DNA of 64,000 nt from Piezodorus guildinii (GCA_023052935.1 CM041294.1:10464414-10528413), one strand, 5' to 3'. Counted from the first letter of the stretch, positions 20,507 through 31,924 are shown. Translations and numbers: made by a program. Notes: generated by a model not told the origin, from the letters alone.

Positions 20507-21052
20507 TTAAACATATATACGAAGAGTATAAGTGATATATATACGATATTAAACATATATACGAAGAGTATAAGTGATATATATACGATATTAAACATAT
20601 ATACGAAGAGTATAAGTGATATATATATATACGATATTAAACATATATACGAAGAGTATAAGTGATATATATATACGATATTAAACATATATACGAAGAG
20701 TATAAGTGATATATATACGATATTAAACATATATACGAAGAGTATAAGTGATATATATACGATATTAAACATATATACGAAGAGTATAAGTGATATATTT
20801 TACGATATTAAACATATATACGAAGAGTATAAGTGATATATATACGATATTAAACATATATACGAAGAGTATAAGTGATATATATACGATATTAAACATA
20901 TATACGAAGAGTATAAGTGATATATATACGATATTAAACATATATTACGAAGAGTATAAGTGATATATATACGATATTAAACATATATACGAAGAGTATA
21001 AGTGATATATATACGATATTAAACATATATACGAAGAGTATAAGTGATATAA
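20507..21052. repeat. 42-bp minisatellite, about 13 units
   Basis: The unit begins ATTAAACATATATACGAAGA and continues GTATAAGTGATATATATACG; most units are 42 bp, with a few longer by 2-4 bp at the TA run. Because 42 is divisible by three, the minus strand stays open for long stretches with a 14-residue repeat (FNIVYISLILFVYM), a by-product and not a gene. Confidence 0.95.
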
Positions 21053-21810
21053 ATTTGTGTAGGATAAAATTTAGTGGCTGAGACGCAGTTTGTTTTCGAA
21101 ATATAATACGTCAAACATAACTAAAAGTAAATGCCAGACAAATATATTAACTACGGTTTTATATTTAGGAAAATGTCAGAACGATTTAGAATGGACTATA
21201 TATATTATAGTTATTTGAAATAATTAACAATATCTAACAGTTTAGTGTGAAATCTACACCTAGGAGTGAATGTATAACATTGTACATTCTCACACTTCTA
21301 TTGATATATTGTGAGTTATTGCAAAAACTTTAATAAAGGGACAGAGAGGTTTGCCCTGAGGAATTCCGAAGCAATGAAAATAGCTACAGTTTTTTCTCAA
21401 CCTTGGCAGTTTTCTCTTCTACCGCTAGTCCAGGCCTTTGTGTCAGCGTGTACAAAAGAGCCGATATTTATATAATATTCATGTAACTTGTTTTACGCTT
21501 ATTTGAATTCATAATCCACAGAATACTAGAGGATACTTGTAATTATAACGTCTAGACGATGGAAAAAAAAAAAACGCGTGGTCTACTCATCTGACGTCTT
21601 ATTTCTACTAAAATATCGATGTTACGGAAGAGGAAATAAATATTGCAAATAAGGCATGAAACCTTTTTTGGACCTACCTACTGGAAACTGCAGGGAGGAG
21701 GCAAATTTTCAAACATCAAACGCATGCAATCAGTTCAATCCAAAGTCCTTCGAACAAGATTCAATCAAACGCTCCATATTATGTCAAATCCATAATATGA
21801 AGTATATGAA
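21053..21810. other. No recognised gene
   Basis: AT-rich, with a poly-A at 21563-21574. A 75-codon plus frame at 21656-21883 runs into family A and is not convincing. Confidence 0.4.
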
Positions 21811-21811
21811 A

Positions 21812-22240
21812 TATACAGTAAGAGTAAGTATTGCGATCGTGAAAATTTTCGAATTCCAGTTTTCAACGGAAATACACGTTTAAGGGTCCCCTGAGACCAA
21901 ATAACCAAGTCCCACAAAAACGTCTGTGTGTGTGTGTTTGTGTGGTAATTTCCGGGCGAAAACGAAAAGTCTTATGAAACTGAAATTTCATATTTAAGAC
22001 AACTATACGCCCGAGACGTTACAAAACCTTTTTCATCAAAATCAGCTGACCGGAAGATGTACTTTATACCGTTTATTTTGCACCTTTTTACGATTTTCTC
22101 AAAAACGGCTCTTACGATTTTGATATAAAATTGAACGGACTTTAATATGATGTAGGTTTCATTCTAATTGAAATAGTCTGATAGGGCTTAAATAACGGAG
22201 GTAAGTAAAAGTCGTGTGTTGCACCCACCAATTTTTTTTT
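21812..22240 (-). repeat. Family A, partial copy
   Basis: AGTATTGCGATCGTGAAAAT, the GT microsatellite (21923-21943), TACGCCCGAGACGTTACAAA and the terminal GAGGTAAGTAAAAGTCGTGT. The AT-rich middle is deleted, joining 22190 straight to the distal end. Confidence 0.75.
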
Positions 22241-23340
22241 TTTTTATTCTGTTTATAATTATTTGACAAGTGTGTAAAAATTGTATCTATAGACCAAATA
22301 TCCTCAGGTGGTTATCGCTTCTAAATATTTCGTTGAATATATTCTTATATTTTGTATTCCTCAACAGTGATTTTCTACCATTTTCTACATTATTCCGATT
22401 GAACAAAGCACATAGGAAACCACTGGAAATTTTCCAAAATGACTCATAGATAATATCTTAATAGCTGATTTTAAATAACTGAGGAGTACAAGAGGTATTT
22501 ATTACAATGTTTAGATTAATTGAATTTGTTGTGCAAGTTCACACTTCCTTAAACAAAATTTCCCTTTTCAGAAAAACAAAGACTTTTCCAACCAAAAATC
22601 TGCGGTTGATTATGAAAGAGAACGAAAAAATTCACTATTTCTGCCTAAGATGATTTGAGAAGTCAATATAGTATAACCGATATTCACTCACAGCCCCTAC
22701 CCCGACTGTTGTAAGGCCCGTCAGCCAACTGGTGGCCAGTCACTAAGTGTGAGTAGAAAGTGATGATCCTATGCTGTAACGTATCAAAGTGAATCGCGGT
22801 GTGTTTTTCGAGGAACTACACAGATTATCCCAAAAATATAAAAAAAAATACTAAAAAATATTAAATACAACTATAAATATCTAATGGTATAATTAATATG
22901 GATAAAACGGAATGAATGTTAAAAACGCACCAACCAGAACACCGCAAACCCGAAAAAGCGAAGGCAGTGATGCAGGGAACTTCTCGGATTTCATTAAGAA
23001 ATTATGGTTTCCTCGTTCCACGCTTTTCAAGCAAACGATTGTTTTGAAAATTCCCGCGGGAAAGGAAGAAAAAAATGTTAGGTTGGGCAGAACCGAAACC
23101 GAGGAAAGGGAAAAAGAGTAGAATTATATAGAAGCCTTTTTAGCCTACGATATAGCTTTAGCATTAGCTTTGCTCCTCCCGTTCGCTTCGCTCGTCTTTT
23201 CACTTTATATATAGCTATTATATGTATAATAAGTATTATTGGATAGGAAAAAATATGTATAATACCTAACTATCCTTATATCCATCAATCAAGGCTCCAA
23301 GGAGACAGTAATTAAAAAAAAATAATAACGCCGCAATTTT
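22241..23340. other. No recognised gene (1.1 kb)
   Basis: Probably intronic or intergenic. A 69-codon plus frame at 22912-23121 (start MNVKNAPTRTPQTRKSEG) is hydrophilic and has no recognisable motif or splice context. A short GC-richer stretch at 22690-22760 shows nothing identifiable. Confidence 0.35.
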
Positions 23341-23344
23341 TCTT

Positions 23345-23632
23345 ATATTCATGGTTAATTGTTCGTTTATTCATTTAACGTCACTTTATGCTACTATGGC
23401 TAATCTGACGATGCTACAGAGGAAGTCCTAAATTATGCCTATCCAGGTTTAATTAGGATAGGGATCTTTAACGAGTACCTGACATCTCCCTGACTCGGAA
23501 TAACCTTTTTACGTTAACTCCGAAGGACGGCATAACTAAAAATTTTTTACCACCATTAACAAATACTAGGGCCGCCTTGCTGCATAGAAGGCTGTTATGC
23601 TAGCCACTACACTACATGTGACATCATGCTTA
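23345..23632 (-). repeat. SINE-B copy
   Basis: Full-length order on the minus strand, with a decayed B box near 23575-23595: head GTCACATGTAGTGTAGTGGC, body GGCATAATTTAGGACTTCC, tail TAAAGTGACGTTAAATGAAT. Confidence 0.8.
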
Positions 23633-23639
23633 AATGTTA

Positions 23640-24400
23640 TTTTATATTAACTTACTAATTTATATTTTCTCAATATTTTAAAACATGAATCCTTTTCGAG
23701 ATATTTTAGCTATTTTCTCTTAGTCGATTAAAATAATAATAATACAAAAGTAGTAAGAAAATAAAGCGGAAGAATATTGCAGTAAATATAATAACAAAAT
23801 TATAATAACATAATAGTAATTAGAAAAAAAAATTACCCCTTTTCTTTAAATACAATAACTTATGCATATTACAATACCTTGAAAAATAATTAAACATATT
23901 TAAGAAATAGGTCTATGGGATGTGATGGAGGCGCTGACAACTAGATATGATTGAAGGCCTAGCTACCACTGCCCACTAAATCACTACTCTCCAATGCCCA
24001 TTATTTATCCAGTTCCGAGGTTTAGTCCATAGCGATCTCAAGTGATTACATCTTATACAATCCGTTCAATTAATCTCAAGCCAACATGAGGATTTAGTTA
24101 TCTGACAATAATATTTACATATCACATTTAAGTAATTTAATACATATGTATATGTGTATAAATTTGTCATTCCGAATACTGAAAAACAATGGTTATTTCA
24201 AATTTTAAATAAAACAAACATTTGAATTTAACACCTTCAGAATATTTTTCAGGAGGTTAAGACCTAGCTGATTTTAAATTCCATTTAATCATTTAACGGT
24301 AGTTTTGATGAAAATTCTAATAATAGAATAATACATGTAAAATGGTATAGAATAAAAGCATCTTATGCCCAAGTTCGTGGGTTTCATCGTCTGTCGCGAG
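23640..24400. other. No recognised gene
   Basis: AT-rich, no supported feature. Confidence 0.4.
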
Positions 24401-24404
24401 CAGA

Positions 24405-24457
24405 TATCCCTTGGAATTTTTTTAGGGTTCGGTAAGCCTATTATTATTATTATTAAA
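24405..24457 (+). mobile_element. RTE-like LINE, extreme 3' end
   Basis: TTTAGGGTTCGGTAAGCCTA followed by (TTA)n, the last about 50 bp of the family. Confidence 0.65.
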
Positions 24458-24528
24458 GTTGCCTTAAATATGAAATTATAGTTTCGTACGACTTTTTGTT
24501 TCCGGGTTAGACTTTCCACAAACACAGG

Positions 24529-24806
24529 GATCACTTGTAGCTGAGTGGCTAGCATAACGGCTTCCTGTGCCAAAGGTCACAGGTTCAAACCTGCAGATGG
24601 TCTTGGGATTTTTTAATGGGATTAAAGCATCCTTACTTATGCGGTCCTTCGGCAAGGACATGAAAATGTGGTTACAAGCCTTTGCTATGTCAAGTACTCT
24701 TTAAAGATCCCTATCCTAATTAAACAGATGTAGGAAAAATTTACGACTCCCACTATAGCATCGTCCGATTAGCCATAGTAGCATAAAGGTACGTTAAATA
24801 AATAGA
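24529..24806 (+). repeat. SINE-B copy, full length
   Basis: Starts GGGATCACTTGTAGCTGAGT with A box TAGCTGAGTGGCTAGCATAA, B box GGTTCAAACC (24582-24591), then body and tail GTACGTTAAATAAATA. tRNA-derived, with an internal pol III promoter inferred. Confidence 0.85.
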
Positions 24807-24809
24807 CAA

Positions 24810-25085
24810 AAAAACTACGAATTCGATAACCAACTAAAGGAAAGATAACTGCAAAGATATTTTTTTAACGCATTTTTTGTTTTTGAAACAGTAATATACA
24901 TGAATAATATATCGTTGGATGCTAAAGATTTTAGGGAAAAATATTATTTTATATGTAATATTGTAAAAGTTAACGGAGAGTGATGAAAAGCCGATAAAAC
25001 AAACTGATTGTCCTTGATAATTATATAATAGATTATTAAATAAAACACATGTTTCTATTGAAATTCAAAATAATTAATTATTTAA
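24810..25085 (-). repeat. Family A, distal-middle fragment
   Basis: Matches 8060-8330 of the 7532 copy (GATATTTTTTTAACGCATTT, AAAACACATGTTTCTAT) and is cut by the LINE tail at 25090. Confidence 0.75.
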
Positions 25086-25089
25086 CAAT

Positions 25090-25450
25090 TTATTTATTTA
25101 TCTATTGATATTTATAAATTTATCAAAAAAAAAAAAAAAAATACAACTATTAAATGTGAAAAAAGTAACAATTGGCTGATACCTCTTGTGAAGAAGCTAC
25201 CCAGATGTAGCACTTCAATGTTTATTTGAATAGCAGGTCTCGAGGCCACCGTCTTTTCAGGCACCTCAGGGGGTTATGAGGAATAGATGAAAGTGAAAGG
25301 GTAAGCACTGGTAGATTTGAGTGTCCTAGTAGTTAGGAATCAAAAGAAGTGTATCTATTTGGGACTGGGTCTGCAACCAGTATATTTAGGTCTTTATGGT
25401 CATTTTTATTGGTGACGAAATGAGGGGCATTTAGGATCTTTCAGAAAATT
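25090..25450 (-). mobile_element. Jockey-like LINE 3' end, 5'-truncated
   Basis: Shares CTTGTGAAGAAGCTACCCAG and GCAGGTCTCGAGGCCACCGT with the 6772 and 13488 copies. The minus coding is riddled with substitutions. Tail ATTTATTTATC at 25090. Confidence 0.75.
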
Positions 25451-25499
25451 TATAAAAATAAGGACTTAGGTCCTTTTGCCTAAACCCCGATGAAAGATA

Positions 25500-25874
25500 G
25501 ATAACGTTGATCCCTAGCTCTATCCTCCTTCCATACGATACCTAGAGCTAGAGATGTTGCCCTTTTGCCATTGCACACCTCTCCGCCCTAGGATATTGCC
25601 TAAGCTGAGACTGGGAAAAGAGAACAAAGGACATGTCACCATTCCGTTGCAGCCCACGACCTACCCTTCCCACAATGAGGCCCGCACGTTCGTCAAGAAA
25701 AAGGTTAATGGATCGTGGCTATTGAGTTGGGACTGTACTTCATCATTTAGCCACCGCTATCTCACTGTAGCTTCGAGTGCAGCTTTCTCTGCCTTCGAGG
25801 CTGTCGGTTCGGAGCTCAGAGCTAATGTCACTACTTCTAGCCTCGTCTTCTCACCATTACGTATTTGTTGTCAA

Positions 25875-25876
<2 letters not shown>
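25500..25876 (+). other. GC-rich unidentified segment with an open frame
   Basis: About 50% GC in a window near one-third GC. A plus frame from 25554 stays open for 108 codons until the (AT)n tract (residues include GKENKGHVTIPLQPTTYPSH and ASSAAFSAFEAVGSELRANV); parts of the minus strand are also open (SEPTASKAEKAALEATVR), so the coding strand is unclear. A 9-bp inverted repeat CTAGCTCTA/TAGAGCTAG lies just upstream (25513, 25542). I do not recognise the family; a transposon gag-like or internal fragment is possible. Confidence 0.35.

Positions 25877-25877
<1 letters not shown>

Positions 25878-25945
<68 letters not shown>
25878..25945. repeat. (AT)n microsatellite
   Basis: Pure TA run of about 68 bp. 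Confidence 0.95.
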
Positions 25946-25949
<4 letters not shown>

Positions 25950-26175
25950 GGTTGTAAAATAGGTTCGTTGCGTTTTTCAACATTTCAATTTGATCCTCTC
26001 TAAAATAGTGATTACTTGTTTTATAATGTTTACACATTAAAAAAAAAAAGATTATTTAATTTGCTTATATGCATCAGTTTCAACCGAGATTTCTTATCTT
26101 TAAGTGGTATTTTGATTGCTCAAAATGGAAGAGAAAAATATCTATATTGAGGATGTATAGTCGACTGTAGAAACT

Positions 26176-26973
26176 ATTATAGGTGGAATAATCAGGAATC
26201 AGTATTTTTTTTAATTTTACAACGTTTCCGCTCAAGCTTGTGAGCCAACATCAGGGCTACAAATATCAGAACAAAAGAGATACATATTGATATGATAATG
26301 AAAATTTTCTTTTGAATGTAGTGACAATATATAAAATTTGAAATAAAACAGAAAATATACCAACATACTTAAATATTATAGATACAAATAATGATAATAT
26401 GATACACAATCTGATGATGATAAGCATAAAAACAAAACTTTAGACTTTAATATAGAAGTAAATATATATATATATATAAACGTACCATTACTGAGCCATG
26501 TCCAAGCATAAACTGAGGAAAACCATAAACATAGGTAGTATGGGGAGGGTTCATGTAAAAACCCTGAAGGTTTTCCCCTCTGAATATAAGTACTACAGGT
26601 TATCTTTGTTTTTAAAAAGTTTTAGAAAATTATACAATGGAAAAAACAAACAATATACTCGTATCTACAATAAGGCTCAACATTTTTAACAGAAAATTAT
26701 AAACACTAGAATCTGAGGTATGTAAAAGATCCATGAGGTATAAATAAAAAATAAAAATAAAATAAACAAAAACCAGAGGTGTCATAAATGAAAAGATAAA
26801 TATACAGTAAATAAAATATAAATTACACAAGCAATTTGTACAATAAAGTAATTAATTTATAACTTAAGGAGACGGAAGATGTTGGCATACGAGGGAGAGA
26901 TTATTAAATAAAAAGAGAGGCAAAATTAAAAATTTTCAAAAAATGACTGATTCCTGATTATTTCACCTATAAT
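26176..26973 (-). mobile_element. Inverted-repeat-bounded element with hammerhead-like motif (Penelope-like or retrozyme-like)
   Basis: The ends are inverted repeats: ATTATAGGTGGAATAATCAG at 26176 and its reverse complement ending at 26973, matching over about 28 bp strictly and about 45 bp loosely. Immediately inside the left repeat is a decayed hammerhead core on the minus strand. Body 26261-26921 is AT-rich with no conserved frame. Size (798 bp) and layout equal those of the element at 62066-62829. Penelope-like elements are known to carry hammerheads and to have terminal repeats in direct or inverted orientation; assignment here is inference. Confidence 0.6.
26219..26260 (-). ncRNA. Hammerhead ribozyme-like motif, decayed
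   Basis: Minus strand: CTGATGT (canonical CTGATGA, one change) at 26254-26248, stem II GCTC...GAGC, GAAA at 26228-26225, then CGTT where GTC would be expected. Layout fits a type I hammerhead, but the mutated core makes self-cleavage unlikely. Confidence 0.5.
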
Positions 26974-27024
26974 GAAAAATATCTATGTTCGTCATTTGAC
27001 TTTTTTGATTTAAAAAAAAAAAAA

Positions 27025-27260
27025 AAAGGAAAATCCGCTGCACAGACGGTTAACAAAATTTGTATTGTGTAAAGCGACGATGCTTTAGGAGAAACCACGG
27101 TCTGTAAGTGTTTTTATCGGTTCAGAACCGAAAATTTTAACTTGGAAGACACAAAGTGAAGTCCTTTGAGTGTTGATGATTGCCAAATTAAAAAAAAAGA
27201 TACCTCAAAGATGGTAACATGCAATGAACCATACATAAGTGATTAAAAATATTTACAAGA
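27025..27260 (+). pseudogene. Mariner transposase N-terminal remnant
   Basis: Plus strand reads KSAAQTVNKICIVYSDDALG then ETTVCKCFYRFRTENFNLED, followed by a frame break before SPLSVDDCQIKK. This is the first helix-turn-helix of a mariner transposase (usual form KSAAE..RKI..VYG.DAL.ERT...WF.RF..GNFDLED). It is a different subfamily from the 1-535 family. Stop codons abound downstream and inverted repeats were not found. Confidence 0.7.
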
Positions 27261-27585
27261 ATCTTAACTTTTTATTGAAATCATCACTAAAAACCGTTAT
27301 GAACTTAAGCTCCTACCCAATAGTTCCTCAATAAAAAAGTTTATAGTCGATTCTGAACCAAATCAACCAGGATTTTGTTATGATTATACTTGTTCAAAAC
27401 ATAATTTAAACCAAGGGGATGCCATGGGTAATTATTTAAGATAATTATACGAACTTATTTACTTTCCTGAGGGATTATAATTGGAAACCTTTCCAAAGGG
27501 GATGTTTAATCCAATTTATTAAGATACATTATGCATAATTAGATCACGGGACTATATAAATTACTCGTCTAAAAAAGATGATTGG
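27261..27585. other. No recognised gene
   Basis: AT-rich; may be the unrecognisable remainder of the mariner copy upstream. Confidence 0.35.
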
Positions 27586-27589
27586 ATGC

Positions 27590-28045
27590 CGTCGGCGGTT
27601 TCCGGATATTTGTCCTCTTGAAGGTCTTCTTCCTGACTCTCCTGTAGGTGCATACCTACTTGGCATCTTCCTATTCCATTCCTTGCGAACCAGAAAACCT
27701 TCCTATATCTTCGGCCTCCTTGCTCCGCGCTCTTCCGTGCACACCCTAAATACAAGATCCCAACCCACCGATCTATACTTACTCTCTTATTGAACAGCAT
27801 CCTTTGAAAAATCCTTTGTCATCTGTGCTATCATACTTTGGAACTCATTAACCATCTCCCTCCAAATATTTTCATCCCGAACCACTTTCCAACACCAATT
27901 ATTTACCTATCTCATCGAAAATCAATCTACAGCCAATATGTGACAAATCTAGACTTTTATAATACATAACTAGACTGTTAGCTGTAAATTTTTCTTAGGG
28001 GACGAAATGTCCCAGAATAAAAATTATTGTTCATTCGAAGAACAT
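27590..28045 (+). mobile_element. CR1-like LINE 3' end
   Basis: Frame pieces TRSQPTDLYLLSY and LWNSLTISLQIFSSRTTFQH...LFTYLIE match the C-terminal LWNSLPTHIRHASSLSSFKS of the copy at 44810. The 3' end has a hairpin GGGAC/GTCCC (27999-28013), then AGAATAAAA. 5'-truncated and frameshifted. Confidence 0.75.
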
Positions 28046-28139
28046 TGATAAATATGGAAATGTAAGTTTCGCTCTTGCCTGAGAGAAATCTACATTCTTT
28101 GTAAAGAGTGGCTCAGCTAACCGCCTAGAATCAGTAATG

Positions 28140-28440
28140 ATGCCTGAGATATTGGCCAGCGAAGGATCCATTAGCCACTTTGTAGATAATGAGATACTCT
28201 TGGACCTCGTTCCACCTTGTGGTTGTGGGCGCTACCTAACTTGTAATAGCGCCTCTTAGAGAGGTGTCGATAACAGGCTAACATTATCTTCATGATCACC
28301 TGCGAAAATAACATGCAAGTGTATGCTTAATGTCTTTTCTAGAAGTGGTTGCGAAATTCTGCATGTTAAGTACAATATAGTTGAAACGACCTTCGGAAAA
28401 TAAGTCTTTCAAGGAAGATTTCGATCCACTTTGCAATTTT
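28140..28440. repeat. Dispersed repeat E, copy 1
   Basis: GGATCCATTAGCCACTTTGT, AGATAATGAGATACTC and CTTGTAATAGCG recur at 48228-48370 with about 80% agreement by eye. Minus-strand frames are partly open in both, but no family is recognised. Confidence 0.6.
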
Positions 28441-28499
28441 TCAATACTGTTTCTTCTGAAAAAAATATATGAATTAGTGCTATATGGTAAAAGTTTCCG

Positions 28500-28735
28500 G
28501 TCCTGCGAATAGAGCTCTGATGTTCTGAGGATGCCAGGTGCCCTATAATTATTTATCCAGTTTTTCAGCCATAGAGTTCACCCAGCTTCTAGAAAGTGGG
28601 TACCCAAGCATTGACATCACAGCCTAATCTCCTCTTTGCACAACCGTTGGCCAAAAAGCTGTACCAATTTCTTAATGCAATAATAATAAACCCAATACCC
28701 TTTATGGGATGCAGAGGTGCAGATTTGTTCCTTAT
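28500..28735 (+). repeat. SINE-A, degraded copy
   Basis: TATAATTATTTATCCAGTTT, GAAAGTGGGTACC, GCACAACCGTTGGCC and CCCTTTATGGGATGCAG in SINE-A order. The tRNA-like head is decayed. Confidence 0.6.
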
Positions 28736-29095
28736 ATACGGTAAATTGGGGTAACTGTGTTCTATTAATCACCACATTATCTTGTTCGATTTCTATTAAT
28801 TCTTAATTTACCTAAAATTATTGCCTTTATACTTTTTCATTTAGGTTTCTATTGATTGTGAATTGTTTACAAAAGAACAAAATATAACAATCATAATGTT
28901 AGGAGTTCGTAAAAAAAAAAGAAAAAAAAAAGTCAGATATAAGCTTGTGTAACCAGCACAATTTTCCATGATAAACTAGCCTTTTTTCTTTGGATTTTTT
29001 AAAATATTAATTAATTAACTAGTTTTTTTATAATAGAAACAAATTGTTTATAAAATTACATATTTTTGTACATTGATTTGTAGCAGGCAAGATCT
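28736..29095. other. No recognised gene
   Basis: AT-rich, with A-rich simple stretches at 28910-28932. Confidence 0.4.
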
Positions 29096-29099
29096 TTTG

Positions 29100-29592
29100 G
29101 TTAGTATTTTTAATTATTAATACCCTGAAGTACCTTTAATTATGTTGATTCGAAAAAAATATCCATATAATTTTTCCAAGATTGATTTAAAGAGGCTAAG
29201 TATAAATGTTGAACGAATTTAACTATGAACTAAAAGAGAATAGAGCAAACATATTTTTTAAATGTAATTTTTAGTTTTTTGAACATAAGAACTGTAACAT
29301 AGACATATAATATACCGTTGGAAAGAGAAAGATTTTAGAAAAAATATTATCTTATATACAAAGTTGTAAAAGGTAATTTAAAGTGACGATTAGAGCATAA
29401 ATTTATTACTGATTAAACGTAACAATTTAATAATGTTGTATTATTTAATCTCAATCATATGTTTCCAACAAAACTGAATAAACATTTAATTTAAATTAAC
29501 TTTAAACTTTTATTAAATTTTAAGTTTATTTAAAAAATCCTAAGTTTATTTTAACAGGCGAGGTAAGTGAAAGTCGTGTGTTGCCCGATTTT
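29100..29592 (-). repeat. Family A, distal half
   Basis: AAGTACCTTTAATTATGTTG, ATATACCGTTGGAAAG and terminal GAGGTAAGTGAAAGTCGTGT, with the last CCGCACCAGA lost. Followed by a 44-bp direct repeat (ATTTTTAAAGATAGTATTTA at 29590 and 29632). Confidence 0.75.
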
Positions 29593-29812
29593 TAAAGATA
29601 GTATTTAATGATGTTATAGGATTTTTAAAGATAGTATTTAATGATGTTATAGGATTTTTTAAAAAGTAATATTTGAAGTTATTGACTGAATTTATTTTTA
29701 TTAAATATCCCTTACCACCCTGCCGCTAATTTCGTGAACTCTCACAATAGCTCGCTCTCGCGAACTTTCGTCTCCCTTTCCTCTCACCGTGTATCGCGAC
29801 GTTTACTGTTTG

Positions 29813-30112
29813 GATTTATTTCTCGTCGCAAACCGATGGCCTCCTGTCCCACTGTATTCTTTAATAATACGCCACTCACACCTGTTGAACAAATCCGATA
29901 CGTAGGACTCCTTCTTGACAAACGTCTTACATGGAATCCTCAAACGAGACTAAAACGACAAGAAACTGTTCGAAAATACCGATTACTACAACACTTACTA
30001 GACAAACGTTCAAAACTTCCAGTATATTACAGAAGACTCATTTACATCACAATTATAGGACCTATTTGGATCTATGGAATCGAGCTTTGGGACTCATGGC
30101 CGGGATGTTACA
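29813..30112 (+). pseudogene. Jockey-like LINE ORF2 segment, first of two adjacent copies
   Basis: Within the 182-codon frame 29734-30282 the LINE part is RRKPMASCPTVFFNNTPLTP, QIRYVGLLLDKRLTWNPQTR, LLQHLLDKRSKLPVYYRRLI and IGPIWIYGIELWDS. The N-terminal 26 residues and everything after about 30110 are unrelated sequence read through. Equivalent to the region upstream of ORF2's last 100 residues. The overlapping 88-codon frame is a shadow. Confidence 0.8.
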
Positions 30113-30324
30113 GCAACTTTTTCACCCAGATCGGTCGATTGTTATGGATTTTGAAACTTCTAAACAATTTTCTCAGTTCTTTACAGATTTTGATTAAACT
30201 TCGATGTTTTATTGAAGAGCTTTCACATCAGCTAGCTTTAGTCCTATTTGACATGGCTTATTGCCGAATTTTATTGAATTAGTTCCTCTAATGAAACTTT
30301 TTTTCTTTAAATTGTAAATGCCCT

Positions 30325-30862
30325 CACACAAGACTGAAACGACAAGAAATTGCTCGAAGATATAGATCACTACAACACTTGCTAGACAAACGTTCAAAAC
30401 TTCCAGTATATTACAAAAGACTCATTTACATCACTAGTATCAGACCTATTTGGACATATGGAATCGAACTTTGATGCTCTACTAAGACATCTAATTCCTC
30501 TAGCATCCAATCTTCATAATCCAGAATCATAAATGCTCCTTATTTCGTGACAAATAAAATCACCCATAACGACCTTAATATCCCATTTGTGGCAGACCTT
30601 TCTTGTACCAGATATACCACTTTTAATTCCAAACTCCCAACCAATATAAACCCTCTTGTCCGCAACTTATCAACCTCAAATATTCCTGATAACCCTCCGA
30701 GGCGTTTGAAAAGAAGATGGCCTCGGGATCTACTTACTTAAATAAAAATCGAAGCACAACAAGCCTTACACGCCTTTTATTATAATTCATCACTTTTACT
30801 TATTGTATTTATGTTAATATACAGTTGTAAAATTCAATAAAATATAAATAAAAAAGAGATTT
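30325..30862 (+). mobile_element. Jockey-like LINE 3' end, second adjacent copy
   Basis: Starts in the same RLKRQE segment as its neighbour and runs to the end of ORF2: MTNKITHNDLNIPFVADLSC, FNSKLPTNINPLV, DNPPRRLKRRWPRDLLT at 30547-30741, then 3' untranslated sequence and AATAAAATATAAATAAAA. Two partly overlapping copies in the same orientation 210 bp apart could be two insertions or a broken tandem. Confidence 0.85.
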
Positions 30863-31537
30863 ATTTCTTAAGGATCATGACCAAGCGACTCCCTCCCAGT
30901 TCAAACAAAAACTTAAAAATACTACGCCCACCAAAATAAAAAACTTCTACACCTTCTGAAATATTGATTTTACTTCACATCAAATAAAGAACACCACCCT
31001 AAGAATCAGAATCATTCCTAGAGTTATGAATAATCCGATTTGCTATGAACACCTGTGAAATCAATCAAGAAGTCGATGGGGTGTAGAAAATAGAGGCGTT
31101 TTCCATTCCATCATGTTAAAAAGTAAAACAAGATTCACAGCGAGGCAGATACTATGGCAAATTGCTATTCAGACTATGTAATATCTAATTTCATAGTCGA
31201 GAAATCTTCCCTAGGGTTAAGGTCTGTGGAAGTTCCATTTGATAAACTTCGTGAAGCTAAATTAGTGGAATCCAACTGCTTTGGTCGACTTTTCGATTTT
31301 ATACCTTGATGATGATGATTTCGTAACTTTACTGCGAGGTAGGATTTTTACATAAAGAGTTAGGGATGAAAACATTTGGTAAGAGCAAAAAAATACGTTA
31401 ACTCACCACTGTTTATAAAATCAAAACAAGAACTACGAAAGTCTTGAAAAAGTTTTATTCTTCTAAGAATTGTGTTCATTTTCACTGGAAACATATGGGA
31501 CATTGATTTCCTAAAGATACTAAAAGACATTTTTTAC
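30863..31537. other. No recognised gene
   Basis: AT-rich. 31430-31537 resembles 44050-44130 (GATTTCC.AAAG.TACTAAA.GACAT), suggesting a further unnamed repeat. Confidence 0.35.
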
Positions 31538-31539
31538 TA

Positions 31540-31924
31540 TTGGGTTGTTTCACATGAAATGTCCGTTTTTATAGTTTCTGAAATACATAAAGGATTTTGC
31601 AGGTCTCTGTTGTTTTCTTCCGAATGTTTACATATTTAAAGTAAACAGTTACTAATCCTCTACCTTTGTATTATAAACATTTGCTTCCCAATCAATTACC
31701 CACTTTTTAGTATACCTCCAAATATGCTCATGGAAACACGCGATTTTCGAGTAATATTTTTGTAACTCGGCCATTCAGCAGCTGAGGCCGCTAGAAATAT
31801 TTGCAAGGCGCTTGGGGAAGAGAGTGTTAATGAACGGACCATTCGCCGTTGGTTTGCTAAGTTATCAGCTGGGGATACCGACTTAGAAAACTTGCCCCGA
31901 GGAAGACCTCTGTCCGTAATAGAC
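31540..31924 (+). mobile_element. Mariner 5' half, cut by a LINE
   Basis: TA at 31538-31539, then the 30-bp terminal repeat (TTGGGTTGTTTCACATGAAA...), leader and the transposase start with a small deletion and frameshift near 31752-31770 relative to the 1-351 frame. The second part reads ESVNERTIRRWFAKLSAGDT and LENLPRGRPLSVI. The element stops at 31924, where the LINE end begins; after the LINE tail AGACAA resumes, matching what should follow. Confidence 0.85.

Noticed and set aside
20507..21052. CRISPR array or coding tandem repeat
   Set aside because: 42-bp units are contiguous with no variable spacers; the minus-strand frame is a consequence of the period.
22912..23121. 69-codon plus-strand frame
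   Set aside because: Hydrophilic, no splice context or homologue recognised; could be chance.
24529..24601. Functional tRNA gene in SINE-B heads
   Set aside because: The same head recurs seven times attached to the same body; cloverleaf pairing is incomplete.
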